Source of the DNA: Ziziphus jujuba
Lineage: Eukaryota; Streptophyta; Magnoliopsida; Rosales; Rhamnaceae
Assembly (NCBI RefSeq): GCF_031755915.1
Contig: NC_083386.1
Location: 22,987,001-23,051,000 of the forward strand
DNA: 64,000 nt
Direction: 5' to 3'
The position numbers were made by a program, and so were the translations under genes. Positions 35,476-47,145 of the stretch are shown here, piece after piece (the stretch's first letter is position 1; every line of letters starts with the position of its first letter). The notes below the pieces were generated by a model. That model ran no database searches, had not been told where the DNA came from, and was given only the letters and a program-made list of their open reading frames with translations.

Positions 35476-35767
35476 TTCTTCTTCCACTAGTGATCTTTCC
35501 ACTCCAATAACTGCTCACATCATTACTCGGTCTGGATCCTCATCACGCGGTTATTCTATCTCTGGTTATGGAAGCCAATCTTCTATTACTGCCACCAACT
35601 ATTCTCAAAGGCCATTCCCTCCCTCTAATGGCCTTGGGTCCTTCCCTATCACCTATGGTAATAATTTCACACGGACTAATTCTGGCAGTAGACTTATTTG
35701 TCAGTTTTGCTCCATACCCGGTCATGATGCACGCCGATGTCGTAAGTAACTTGCTCTTGTTCCATGG

Positions 35768-37603
35768 TTGAATGCTAGCCAATCCGGTGCTCCTTCTTTG
35801 CTTGATGCTTATTCCTCTCCCATATCTACTCCCACTATTGGTCCACGGGCTAACTATGTGGCTTCGTCTACCAAACTGGACTCCTCTTGGCTTGTTGATT
35901 CTGGTGCGCCCCACCACATCACCTCTAATCTTTCCAATCTCTCCTTGCACTCTGAATTTGATGGCACAGACGATATTATGACTGGTGATGGTAACAGACA
36001 TCCTATCACTCACATTGGCTCTACTGAACTTCCCTCCTTGACCAAAAAATTTTTGCTTTCTCCTATCTTATGTGTTCTTGCCATGCAAAAGAATTTATTA
36101 TATGTTTCTCAATTATGTTCATCTAATAATATTTCTATTGAATTTTTACCTTCCTCCTTTTATGTGAAGGATCTTCGTACAGGGGCACGTCTATTGGAAG
36201 GCAAGAGTAAAGATGGCATCTACGAATGGCCTCCTAATGCATCCATTCCCTCTCATTCTCCTTCAGATTTCAGTGCTGTCAAAGTTCCCATTCAATACTG
36301 GCATAATAGATTAGGACATCCCTCTTCCAAAGTCCTTCGTCATTTAATTTCCAAGTGCCAACTACCTATGTTACCTAACACTCATGTTTTCTCTTGTAAT
36401 TCTTGTCATTGCAATAAAATGCATACGTTGCCATTCCATACTAATACTCTTTGTAGTTCTTCTCCTTTAGAATTAATATATTCGGATGTTTAGGGTCTTT
36501 CTCCACTTCTATCCCATGATGGTTTCCGCTATTATCTCCTTTTTGTTGATCATTACACCAAATACATGTGGTTTTATCCAATTAAACAAAAATCCGACGT
36601 CTCTATTATTTTTCCTAAATTTCGTGCTGTAGTTGAAAAGTTCTTCGATAAAAAAATTAAATCATTTTATTCTGATTATGGCAGTGAATTCCTTAAACTG
36701 AAATCTTATTTTGAAAATTCTGGCATTTCTCATTTTCTAACACCCCCATATACTCCACAACATAATGGTGTTTCCAAACGCCGTCATCGTCATATTGTTG
36801 AAACTGGACTTACTCTTTTACATAAAGCTAATCTTCCATTGTCCTTTTGGTCCTTTGCTTTCCAGACAGCTACATATCTCATTAAGCGCCTCCCTACACC
36901 ACTTTTATCTATGGCTTCTTCTTTTGAAAAATTATTTGGCTATCTTCCCAATTACTCTAAAGTAAAGGTATTTGGTTGTTTATGCTATCCTTGGCTACGA
37001 CCTTATTTCTCACATAAATTAGACTCTAAATCTCTACCATGTATCTTCTTGGGTTATTCTTCTAATCAAAGTGCCTATAAGTGCTTTGATCCTACCGCTT
37101 CTCGATTATACTACTCCCGTCATGTTGTCTTCATGGAGTCCTCATTTCCCTACACCTCTCTCATCTGTTCTACTTCTGATAGCTCCAGTTGTTCTCAACT
37201 ATCAACCTTCTCTTCCCCTTCTGCATTTTTTCCTTCCTTTATAAAAATACCATCCATGTCTTCACCCACTGCTTCGTCAGCTCTGCCACCCACATCTATT
37301 CTGCCTACAAATCCTAGTTCCCCTTCCTTGTTCTCCCCTTCGAATGCCCATTCACATGAACTGCCGTTTGCTACTTTGCCTCCACCAATCGTGCCCTCTC
37401 CCTCATCCACTACTTTGGTTGCCAATCCATCAGGCAATTCTCACACTTCTTCCTCTACTCTACCTCCTTCTGGTATTATTACCCGTTCCAAAAATAAAAT
37501 ATTTAAACCAAATCCAAAATTCTTTTCTGCTACTCTTTCTTCTTCACGTATGGATTCTATAGAGCCTACCACTGTTACTCAAGCATTAAAAATTCCTCAC
37601 TAG
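35768..37603 (+). pseudogene. copia-2 protease and integrase
   Basis: One reading frame broken only by stops. It has the protease motif SWLVDSGAPHHITSN (about 35888), then the GAG-pre-integrase segment (YWHNRLGHPSSKVL with a HHCC zinc-binding start), a TAG at 36491-36493 where a tryptophan is expected, then the integrase core from LLFVDHYTKYMWFYPI through FYSDYGSEF to TPPYTPQHNGVSKRRHRHI. The last has D and E at catalytic positions. A serine/proline-rich linker follows to a TAG at 37601-37603, again at an expected tryptophan. Confidence 0.85.
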
Positions 37604-37612
37604 CAGACTGCC

Positions 37613-38509
37613 ATGAGTGAAGAATATAATGCCTTGCTTAAGAATGGTACTTGGACTCTCGTGCCTCCATCACCTCACCAGAATATTGTTGGTTGTAAAT
37701 GGGTTTTTTGTACTAAGCGAAAGTCCGATGGTAGTATTGAGAGATATAAGGCTCGCCTGGTTGCAAAGGCCTTTCATCAACGTCCGGGTTTAAATTATTA
37801 TGATACTTTCAGTCCAGTTGTTAAACACACTACTGTGCGGATTGTTCTTTGTTTGGCTCTATCTCGCAATTGGCCACTTCGACACCTGGATGTCAATAAC
37901 GCCTTTCTTCATGGCCATCTATCTAAAACAGTGTATATGTCTCAACCTCCTGGCTTTGTGGATGAAATGCAGCCACATTATGTTTGCAAGCTTCACAAAG
38001 CTATATATGGGCTCAAACAGGCTCCACGTGCTTGGTATCATGAACTCCGAGCCTTTTTATACTCTCTTGGATTTGTTAACTCCAAATCTAAGGCTTCGTT
38101 ATTTCTACTTTCCAATCCTGGTGTTCTAGTGGTTATATTGATTTATGTGGATGATCTTATTGTTACTGGCAGCTCTTCACATATGGTTGATTCTATTATT
38201 TCTCAATTGGGTACAATGTTTTCTCTTAAGAATCTTGGTGAGCCCCGATATTTTCTTGGTGTGGAAGTCACTCATAGACATAATGGTTTGTTCTTATCCC
38301 AACAGCAGTACATTCATGATCTTTTATGCCGCACCAACATGTTTACTTCTAAACCGGTCCACACTCCTGCTGCCACTGGTTTATCTTTATCTCTACTTGA
38401 TGGCTCTAATCTTCCAAGTGCAACTGAGTACCGTCAGGTTGTTGGTAGTTTACAATACTTATCTTTTACTCGACCTGACATTACTTTCATTGTAAATAAA
38501 TTATCATAG
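37613..38509 (+). pseudogene. copia-2 reverse transcriptase
   Basis: In the same frame as the integrase, 298 codons carry a complete RT core: MSEEYNALLKNGTWTLVPPS, GCKWVFCTKRKSDGSIERYK, LDVNNAFLHGHL, YGLKQAPRAWYHEL and the catalytic YVDDLIVTGSS. The frame ends with TAG at 38507-38509 in place of a glutamine codon, inside ...FIVNKLS*FMHKP. Apart from stops the sequence is well kept, so this copy decayed mainly by point mutation. Confidence 0.88.
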
Positions 38510-39111
38510 TTCATGCACAAGCCTACCTCTGTTCATTGGAGTGTCGTAAAATGAGTACTTCGCTATTTAAAAGGTACCATCACTCATGGTTTGTTTCTTC
38601 GAAAAAATTCTCCCCTTTCTTTGCATGCCTTCTCTGATGCTGACTGGGTGGGAAATAAAGATGATCGAACCTCCACCAGTGCTTATCTTGTCTTTCTTGG
38701 CTCCAATCCCATTTCCTGGAAATCTACGAAACAACGGAAGCTGAATATCGATTTGTTGCTTCTACTGCTGCTGAGTTATGTTGGGTGAAATCTCTTCTTT
38801 CTGAACTTGGCATACTTTGTACTCCATCTCCTACTATTTATTGTGATAATATTGGTGCAACTTATCTGTGTTCGAATCCGGTGTTCCACTCCAAAATGAA
38901 GCATATTTCAATTGATTTTCATTTTGTTCGTGATCAAGTTATGGGTGGTTCACTTCGTGTATCTCATGTCTCTTATGCGGATCAACTTGCTGATCTCTTC
39001 ACCAAACCACTACCTTGCTCTACATTCTTATCTCTTCGCTCCAAGATTGGAGTCTTCGATGGCGCCTCCATCTTGCGGGGGCATGTAAGGGACTTAAATA
39101 CTCATATGTAA
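38510..39111 (+). pseudogene. copia-2 RNase H
   Basis: The sequence continues in frame past a TGA (near 38552, arginine codon expected) to [20 protein letters not shown], then loses a few codons near 38740 and shifts frame. At 38785-39111 the end is open: IYCDNIGATYLCSNPVFHSK, IDFHFVRDQV and ADQLADLFTKPLP. The polypurine tract and 3' LTR come right after. Confidence 0.85.
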
Positions 39112-39250
39112 ATTGTAATATACTGTCATATTGTACTTACCATATCTGTTGATTTATTTCCATACTCACTTCAATGTATTTTGTATAAATAGTCACCACA
39201 AATTAATAATACGAATTAAGCCTTGCACCATACTTTCTCTAAACCTCATA
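39084..39250 (+). repeat. 3' LTR of copia-2
   Basis: Begins TGTAAGGGACTT after GCGGGGGCA and ends AACCTCATA; the target duplicate AACAT follows. Confidence 0.9.
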
Positions 39251-39255
39251 AACAT

Positions 39256-39796
39256 GTATAAATAAAATCCATGTTTCTCAGTTCTCACTAGTGTCCTAAA
39301 TCTTTTGCTTTCACATATATAGATGGATAATATAGAAGTTAGCATATTATTCTCATTTTGGATAATAGAAGCTAATATGTATAAAATAAAAACCGCGTTT
39401 CCCACTTAATGTCCTAAATCTTTTTCTTTCACAGATATAGATGGATAATATAGTAGTTAGAATATTATTTTCATTTTAGGCATAATTTATATATTTATAC
39501 TTACATATATTTTGGTAGAAATGGATTGATAAATGGTTGCTCGGCAACAATTATGATATTTAAACTGTTACGTGTCAAATCCTTTTTGTTCCAACCAGCT
39601 GAAAGCAATCTACATTTGAAGTCAACTACTTAAATGTATAAAAAAAACATAATAATAAGAAATAATTAAATGAAAGACTCTCTGGTTCTTAATTGTAAAC
39701 CAAGCTCTCATCAGTCATCAAGCATACCTATACGATTAGAACATTTAGTCAAAAACCTGATTTAATGTGAAAGTGCCTTAAGGTTTACCTATTAGG
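39256..39796. other. Intergenic region upstream of B1
   Basis: Continues the flank matched by 9248-9793 with few changes. It includes start-stop ATGTGA at 39765-39770, 26 bases before the B1 ATG. No gene is seen. Confidence 0.5.
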
Positions 39797-41370
39797 ATGA
39801 TGGATAGAAGGCTGTTAGAAGCTGCTCAGGCTGGTTGGAAATATCAATTTCTTGCAACACTTGCTTGCTAAAAATCATTGCATACTTAATGCCAATGCTC
39901 TAAACTCTGAACAGAATCCGTTACACATGACTTCCACTGCTGGTTATGTTAAGTTTGTCAAGGAGATTTTAAGGTTGAAACCCAGTTTTGCCGAAGAAGT
40001 AAATCAGGATGGTTTTAGCCCTTGCATTTGGCATCTGCAATTGGGCACTTCGAGATTGTGAAAGAGCTGCTAAAACTTAATCCGAAACTCTGTTGTTTAG
40101 AGGGAAGGAATAGATGGACAGCTCTACATTATGTAGCTAGCAGAGGAAGGGCAGACATCATTAGAGAAATGCTATTAGCTTGTCCTGAGAGCATTGAAGA
40201 TGTGAATGTGCAAAAAGAAACTACTTTGCACCTTGCTGTCAAGAACAGCCAATTTAAAGCAATTCATTTCATGGTCAAATGGGTCAAAGAAATGAAGAAA
40301 GATGAAATCTTTAATATGAAAATGAACTTGGCAATTCTATTCTTCATCTTGCACCATGTAGAAAACACCGCCAGGCAAGTTTAATCTTCATCAATTTTTA
40401 TTTTATTTTTCCTATGTTGAACCATATTTGACTAATGAAGACATATTTTTTTTGTTTAATAAGCAATCGAAAACTTGATCTTTCTGTATATTTGGATGGT
40501 TACATATAAGCGGACTATGATGGAACTATTTCTCAGAGTTAATATGGAAATAGAATAGAAGATAAATTATATCTTTTCTATACTTTAGAATTTGAAAGTT
40601 TAGAAGTTAAACTATAGTTAAAAAATACAATGCCACAGGTTGTAGAATGGATACTAGACGGCTATACTGGAGGAGCTAATGCAATAGTTGAGTTGGTAAA
40701 CGTTGTGAACCAGATTGGTCTGACAGCCCTTGATGTTCCACTAATCTTCCAAAGTGAAGCCGGCGACAGAAAAATTAAGGAGATCCTAAAGACTGCAGGA
40801 GGCAGGAAAGCAAGAGATATGAGCATGTCTTCTATACCTTCATTTGAAAACAATTCAACCACAACAACAGATCTCTGTGCAAATAATTTGGTGGAGTATT
40901 TCAAATTCAAAAGAGGCAGAGATTGTCCAAGCGATGCTCGAACTGCGCTGTTAGTAATAGCAGTATTAGTAACAACAGCAACATTACAGGCTGGACTCAA
41001 CCCTCCAGGAGGTGTTTGGCAGGACACAAAGTTAGATGGTAGTCATGGAAATCCATCACATGATGCAGGGAGGTCCATTTTGGGTTCTTACGCTTTAGTT
41101 ACATATCTACTTTTTATGCTTTTCAACACTATTGGTTTCTCAGTTTCCATTTATATGATAGCTATCCTCATTAGCAATTTTCCATTCCAGTGGGAGTTTC
41201 AAGTCTGTATAGTTTCCATCAACTTTACTTACATCACTGCCATAACTTACATGGCCCCGAGGAACATGCCGCTCCCTCTCTCTGTGTTTTCCATAGTTTT
41301 TCCATTTTTGGTACCACATGTATTCAAGTTGTTTGTAAGACTTGCAAAGTTACACAAGAGGATTTCTTAG
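39797..41370 (+). pseudogene. B1: ankyrin-PGG gene, broken copy of A1
   Basis: Exon 1 is 39797-40374 and exon 2 starts at 40639. Lesions: four extra bases at about 39834 (GGCTGGTTGG against GGCTGG), one base lost near 40019, one base lost near 40318 (shared with A1), and an early TAG (41368-41370) about 20 codons before the end seen in A1. The intron keeps the GC donor (CAG|GCAAGT). Exon 2 up to the TAG is open with NPPGGVWQDT and the membrane segments. The second G-to-T-type change seen in QIGLTALDVPLIF also departs from the array consensus SGLTALDVLLIF. Confidence 0.85.
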
Positions 41371-41464
41371 ATATCTGGAATACAGAATCATTTGAACACA
41401 GTTTCAGAATTGTTCTGTTACTAGATCTATTTGTGTCAGTATTTGTACCTAGTTTTGATGTATA

Positions 41465-42440
41465 GCAAACTAGACGATTTAGTCATCATGTAGAAACATT
41501 TGGTGGTGGTTATTCTTAACCAAATGAATATGAGGATGAAGATGATGATGATGATGATAATAATGATGGAGATAATGGTTATGGTGGTAATAGAGGAGGA
41601 TAATATAATATAGGTGGAGGTGGGAGTGGAACATACTATTAAGAACCAAGCCAACAACCATTAAGCCCATTTACTGGTGAAGATCAATATACACATGCAA
41701 CACAGGATTTTGATCATGGGGCTCGAACAGCAGGCACTGGTTCAAGAAGGCACTATGGCATTTCCATGATGAAGATTATCTTTCTAACTCTTTGGATGCA
41801 ATGAGTTTAAATACACAAGTTAGTTCTCAATATGGAAATTTTGAAATTTCCAATTGTGTATCCAATTGGTCAAATGAGATCACATAATCCTCACAGTGAT
41901 TATGATGTTGATATCTTCAATCATCCCATGTCTCAAAATGAATGTTATACTCCTCATTGGATAAATCCACATTACCCTCCACTTAGACAATTGGTTGGGA
42001 TTGATAGAGAAAGATATACTTGGCACATCCACAATTACATGGAAAATTTCTCTAATATGATGAGTTGGAATGCCTATTGTTGTACACATGAAACATCAAG
42101 ATATGATCATCAATTTGAAGAACCAAGGAATTCTTTTTGGTATTAATAATGTATTAGGGATTATATTTGAGAATTTCTTGTATCTTACTATTATCTTTTA
42201 AATTTTCTATATTTTGGTGCTAATTAACTTTATAGTTTATTCACTTATAAATAATTTGTAATATTTATAGAATATTTTATAATTATTGTATTCTAATTAT
42301 TGTATTTTTATATCATTTTACTATATTAATTATCTCATCTATAAAAATTTGTATTCTAAATTAAAAATTTACATTTTCCGTAACTTTATCAATATTTCCA
42401 TCGATATCGACATTTCCATCGATATTTCCATAAAATCATA
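41465..42440 (+). pseudogene. Unidentified coding scrap, possibly a hAT-type transposase tail
   Basis: Sequence foreign to the array begins after GTTTTGATGTAT (41464). Reading frames with a few stops give an acidic, glycine-rich stretch (EYEDEDDDDDDNNDGDNGYG) near 41527-41587. A 105-codon open frame at 41832-42146 is rich in H, Y and N (PHWINPHYPPLRQL, RYTWHIHNYMENF). Such tails follow the dimerisation domain of some plant hAT transposases, but the catalytic parts are absent and the call is tentative. The 3' part (about 42180-42440) is AT-rich with repeats of TTTCCATCGATAT. Confidence 0.35.
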
Positions 42441-42443
42441 CCC

Positions 42444-44393
42444 TTGTCATTTCCATCGATATTGATATTTTCTTCACTGCCTGCAGCAACCATTGTTAAT
42501 AATGACTTAAGTTCAGCTGAGAATCCAATCTTGTCTCCAGCTGATATTCATGCTACAGAAGTTGACAACAGATCTATTTTGGAAATTGTTGAAGAACAAC
42601 CTGCAGATTTTGTCTCAACCACAAAAGTTTCAGATGTTGAAAATCCAGCTCTTCCTACATCAGTATCAGATTACTCTCAAATACCATCTGTCACTTTGTC
42701 TGCTCCTCAAAATAGTCATCCTATGCAGATGCGATCAAAAAGTGGTATTTGTAAAGCTAAAACTTTCTTCACTCAACTCCAAGGCAACTCAAGTGAAGAT
42801 CTTACCTCAAACAAATCAAAAATACAGATTCCTGATGATCAAAAGTTGCCAAAATCAGTTAAACAAGCTATTCAACTTCTTGAATGGAAGGCTGTTATGG
42901 ATAATGAATATGAAGCCTTGCAAAGGAACAAAACCTGGAGCCTAGTGCCTATCACACCCAAAATGAATCTTGTTGGAAACAAGTGGATTTTTCGAATCAA
43001 ATATAATGCAAATGGGTCTGTACAAAAGCATAAAATAAGACTAGTTGCAAAGGATTTTTCATCAACAATCAGGTTTTGATTTCTTCAAAACATTCAATCC
43101 TGTGATAAAGCCTACAACTGTTCGAGTGATTCTCACTCTAGCTCTTGCTATAATTGGCCTATCAAGCAAATTGATTTCAACAATGCATTCTTGAATGGAG
43201 ATTTATTTAAGGATGTGTATATGAAACAACCAGAAGGTTACATCAACTCTCTTTTCCCTACACATGTCTATAAACTACATAAGGCTCTTTATGGACTCAA
43301 GCAAGCTCCTCGAGCTTGGTTTGATAAACTAAGAACTGCTTTGCTACAAAGAGGATTCATTAGTTCACTTGCTGACACATCACTATTCATTTTGAAGACT
43401 TCGAGTGTGCATATTATGTTTTTAATATATGTTGATGATATACTCATCACCGGCTTCAGCATTAGCTATATTACTGAATTGGTATGCTGCTTAAATAAAG
43501 ATTTCTCTTTGAAAGATCTTGGGAACTTACACTATTTCTTAAGGATTGAAGTTCAAAGAAATGCTTCTGGAATGTATCTTTCTCAAACAAAATATATCAG
43601 AGACTTGTTGAGTAAAACCAAGATGCTTGCTGTCATAAGCTATTCTACTCCAATGAATCCTGGTAAACAACTTTCTTGTCATGAAGGAGATATACTAACT
43701 AATCCTGAAGAATATAGAAGTATAGTGGGTGCTTTACAATATCTCACTATTACAAGACTTGAAATAACATTTTCTGTGAATAAATTGTGTCAATTTGTTC
43801 ATTCTCCAAAAAAAAAGTCACTGGGAAGCAGGCAAGAGACTACTACGATATCTTAATGGAACAATTCACTGTGGTCTTCATCTAGCCATTCCTGATCAAC
43901 AAAAGCTTGTTTTTCATGGCTTCACAGATAGTGATTGGGCAAGTTGTCCAAATGACAGAAGATCATGCAGTGGTTTTTGTATTTTTCTTGGTCCAAACTT
44001 GGTCTTTTGGAGCTCAAAGAAGCAATCAGTAGCTGTTCGCTCAAGCACAGAGGCAGAATATCGTGCTTTAGCAAATATCTCTACTAAGCTGAGTTGGGTA
44101 TCAGAGCTGTCTAAAGAACTTCAATTGAGTTTACAAACTTCAATTGGTCAGACAATATGGGAGCAATAGCTCTAGCTTACAATCCAATCTATCACTTTCG
44201 TACAAAACACATTGAAATAGATGTGCATTATGTTAGAGAAAGAGTTTTAAGAAAACTTCTTGAAATCATATATGTTCCTACAGCAGAACAAGTTGCAGAC
44301 ATCTTTACTAAACCTTTGGGATCAGCTTGTTTTCAATTTCTCAGATCAACGTTAAGGGTAATTCAAGTTCCACATAATTCTGCCAAGGCTTAA
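42444..44393 (+). pseudogene. copia-3 reverse transcriptase and RNase H
   Basis: Frame 42444-43079 has the linker and RT start: WKAVMDNEYEALQRNKTWSL, NKWIFRIKYNANGSVQKHKI. After a frameshift at about 43070, 43191-43856 has YGLKQAPRAWFDKLRTALLQ and the catalytic YVDDILITG. After another, 43795-44169 holds RNase H (FTDSDWASCPNDRRSCSGFC, RSSTEAEYRALANIS). Then 44157-44393 ends it (TKHIEIDVHYVRERV, AEQVADIFTKPLG). All conserved motifs are readable, but at least three frameshifts prevent expression. Confidence 0.85.
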
Positions 44394-44459
44394 CCTCTCT
44401 TTTCATTACAACAAACAAAAGTTGTCTTCTCATTACAACAGCCTTTTGTTTACGGGGGC

Positions 44460-44861
44460 TGTTAGAGATACTTCCAGAATACTACTGCCAGCTCAACCAA
44501 CTCTCACATGTAGTTATGACAGCTCATCTATTTTCTGTTAGAAGCTTTGACAGCTCATCAATCCATGTGATATGGATATTAACCAATCATATTGTGTAAA
44601 AGCTGTTAATGTTAGACAAGTATATAAATACAAGTTTGTTATTGTATTTTCATTAACTTTTACGTAAATAACAGAAATGCAAAAGTACTTCTTTGGTTCC
44701 CGAACTTTCTCTCTGGTTTTCTTGTTATCCAAACAGTCCATTTCTTGATTTTTCTTGCTTCTATTTTGTTTGTTCTTGATTTTTCTTTCTTAGCTTTTCT
44801 ATCTCTCTGCAGGTTGTATCTGTGGCTTTTTTGGTTTATAAAACTATCCCTTTCCAGCAAA
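44460..44861 (+). repeat. 3' LTR and trailing sequence of copia-3
   Basis: Begins TGTTAGAGATACTTCC after the polypurine tract. It has a TATA-like GTATATAAATAC at about 44620. Its end cannot be fixed, because no second LTR exists; sequence runs on to the poly(A) at 44862. Confidence 0.6.
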
Positions 44862-44881
44862 CAAAAAAAAAAAAAAAAAAA

Positions 44882-45341
44882 ATTTATAAAATAACATCTT
44901 CGATCCTCATTTAGTGAAATAATCATGTAATGTAAGTCTATCAAATTTTTTATTAAATAAGAATAAACAAAACTGGAATTATAATATAAGGGAAGCAAAA
45001 TAAAAATATAAGTTGGGGCAGAGACGTAACAAGAATGAAAAACCATATATAAAAATATCTAGTTACATATAATATACCGATTGATAAGTTATTCAATTAA
45101 TAAATGGTTAATTCAATTAATAAATGGTTAAGAGTTGAATTCTAACCATGTTAATTTCTCTAGCTGAAAGCTGGCCTACTGATTAAGTTTAATTATATTA
45201 GAAACAAAAAGACTTTCAGGTTCTTCCAGTAAATTTCCTAAACTCTCATAACTCATATGACTATTTGGTTAAACTGACTTATATTCTGAGAGTTTGGAAT
45301 TCAGTAGAAAAAGAACCTGAAAATCTTCCTGTTTCACTAAG
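44882..45341. other. Intergenic region upstream of B4
   Basis: Matches 16453-16891. A small tandem duplication of TTCAATTAATAAATGGTTA is present at about 45091-45129, single in units A and C. No gene is seen. Confidence 0.5.
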
Positions 45342-46779
45342 ATGGATATGAGGCTTTTCCAGGCAGCTGAAACTGGAAATATCAATTTGTTACACCACCT
45401 GCTAGCACAAAGTTCCTCTATACTCCATACCATCGCTCTAGCTTCAAATGAAAATCCTCTACACATTGCATCTACAGCAGGCCATGTTGAATTTGTTAAG
45501 GAGATGATAAGGTTGAAACCAGGTTTTGCCAAAGAAGTAAATCAGGATGGTTTTAGCCCCATTCACTTGGCTTCTGCTATCGGCCATTTGGAGATTGTGA
45601 AGGAGCTGCTGAAAGTTGACCGAGAACTCTGCAGATTAGAAGGAAGGAACCAATGGACAGCTCTTCATTATGCAGCAAGCAGAGGGAGGGTAGACATCAT
45701 TAGAGAAATGCTATTAGCTTGTCCTGAAAGTATTCAAGATGTGAATGTGCATGAAGAAACTGCTTTGCACCTTGCAGTTAAGAACAGCCAATTTAAAGCA
45801 ATTCATTTCATGATCAATTGGATCACAGGAATGAAAAAGGATGAGATTTTGAACATGAAGGATGAACTTGGAAATTCAATTCTTCACCTTGCAACATGGA
45901 GAAAACACCGCCAGGCAAGTATAATCTGATTTTTTTAAACAAATTTTTTTTACTATTCTTGGACTGGTTGTGAAAACTAGGTTCTTTATTTTTCTTTCAA
46001 AAAAGGTTTGAAAAACAAAAAATGTGACAGGTTATAGAATGGGTACTTGGCAATACCGCCGCTAATGCAAGAGATGGATTGGTAAATGCTGTAAACCAGA
46101 GCGGTCTGACTGCTCTTGATATTCTACTCATATTCCCAATGAAGCCGGTGATAGAGAAATTGAGGACATCCTAAGGCATGCTGGAGGTAGGAGAGCAAAT
46201 GATATAGCTCACCCTGCTGTATCTGTCACCACTACTGACAATCGAACCCCGGTAAATGATGGCTGGAGAATATCAAATTTTTTCTCAGGTGATTTGGTGA
46301 AGTACTTCAAGTTCAGAAGGGGCAGAGATTCTCCAAGCGATGCTCGAACTGCACTTCTAGTTATTGCAGTATTGGTGGCAACAGCGACATTTCAAGCTGG
46401 ACTCAACCCTCCAGGCGGTGTTTGGCAGGACACAGACTTAACTGGGGCTCCCAAAAAACCAGCACATTTAGCAGGGAGGTCCATTATGGGATCTTATAGT
46501 TCAATTGCATATCTCATGATAATGGTTCCAAACTGTATTGGGTTCTCAGTGTCTCTTTTCGTTATCAGCATCCTCATAAGCAATTTTCCTTTCCAGTGGG
46601 AGTTTCAAGTCTGTATCTGTGCCCTCTAATTTAGTTATAACACTGGAATTACTTTCATGGCACCAGAAAGCTTAAATAGCTTCCTTGCTGTATTTTCATC
46701 AGCTTTGCCATGTGCCATGCCATTGCTAATTAGGTTGGTTAGGCTACTTTTAAGGACCATCAGGAAAAAACTATTCTAA
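45342..46779 (+). pseudogene. B4: ankyrin-PGG gene, broken in exon 2
   Basis: Exon 1 45342-45914 is fully open (191 codons) and near identical to C4. The intron has the GC donor (CAG|GCAAGT). Exon 2 starts at 46031. One base is lost at about 46138 (CCCAATGAAG against CCCAAGTGAAG), shifting the frame. The PGG part (LNPPGGVWQDT) reopens at 46294 and meets a TAA at 46627-46629 where relatives have TAC. The former stop is at 46777-46779. It lacks the lesion found in A4, so A4 and B4 broke independently. Confidence 0.85.
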
Positions 46780-47145
46780 AGCAGAAGTATTAAATTACCA
46801 GAAGTAGTGTGTATGTTTATGTGTCCATGTTTGTGTGTGCATGTATATTGGATATCAGTGTTTATGCCTTGTATTTGGCTGTTTGAACAGTATCGAAATG
46901 ATTAACATATTTAATATTCTGTCAAGTATTCTATTTCAATTAACAAATGAACAATATGATATTTAATTAGTTGCGTACTTGTCTTGGAAAGCCTTGTAGT
47001 TGATTAATTAATGTTGACATATTCAAAAACAGGAAGACTTTCCTGATCATGTTCCAATATATGAATCCAAGTTCTCATTAATTACATACGAGAATAGAGG
47101 CCAACCACATTTTATGTGAAAAGATCTGAAATTATCCCAATAGAA
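46780..47145. other. Intergenic B4 to chimera
   Basis: Counterpart of 18331-18696, with ATGTGA at 47114-47119, 26 bases before the next ATG. No gene is seen. Confidence 0.45.

Larger units (their letters stand above)
34554..39250 (+). mobile_element. copia-2: near full-length Ty1/copia element with short LTRs
   Basis: The 4697 bp element has 168 and 167 bp LTRs (34554-34721, 39084-39250), target duplication AACAT (34549-34553, 39251-39255), primer-binding site TGGTATCAGAG (34722-34732) and a GGGGG-containing polypurine tract just before 39084. Unit A has the uninterrupted sequence near 9242. Gag, protease, integrase, RT and RNase H are all present in order. Short LTRs and size suit the Ale/Retrofit group. 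The LTRs differ at about eight positions by eye (about 5%), mostly transitions. Confidence 0.92.
42441..44881 (+). mobile_element. copia-3: 5'-truncated copia element ending in poly(A)
   Basis: Only the 3' part of a copia element is present: linker, RT, RNase H, polypurine tract (ACGGGGGC) and an LTR that begins TGTTAGAGATACTTCC at 44460. No left LTR, gag, protease or integrase is found. The right end is a run of about 20 A (44862-44881), after which unit sequence resumes at the point matching 16453. A poly(A) end is unusual for an LTR element and suggests insertion of a reverse-transcribed mRNA, though this is inference. Confidence 0.75.

Noticed and set aside
46252..46288. Possible second intron in type-4 genes (GTAAATG...TTTTTTCTCAG)
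   Set aside because: It is only 37 bases, below the usual plant minimum, and removing it would break the frame in C4, which reads through without splicing.
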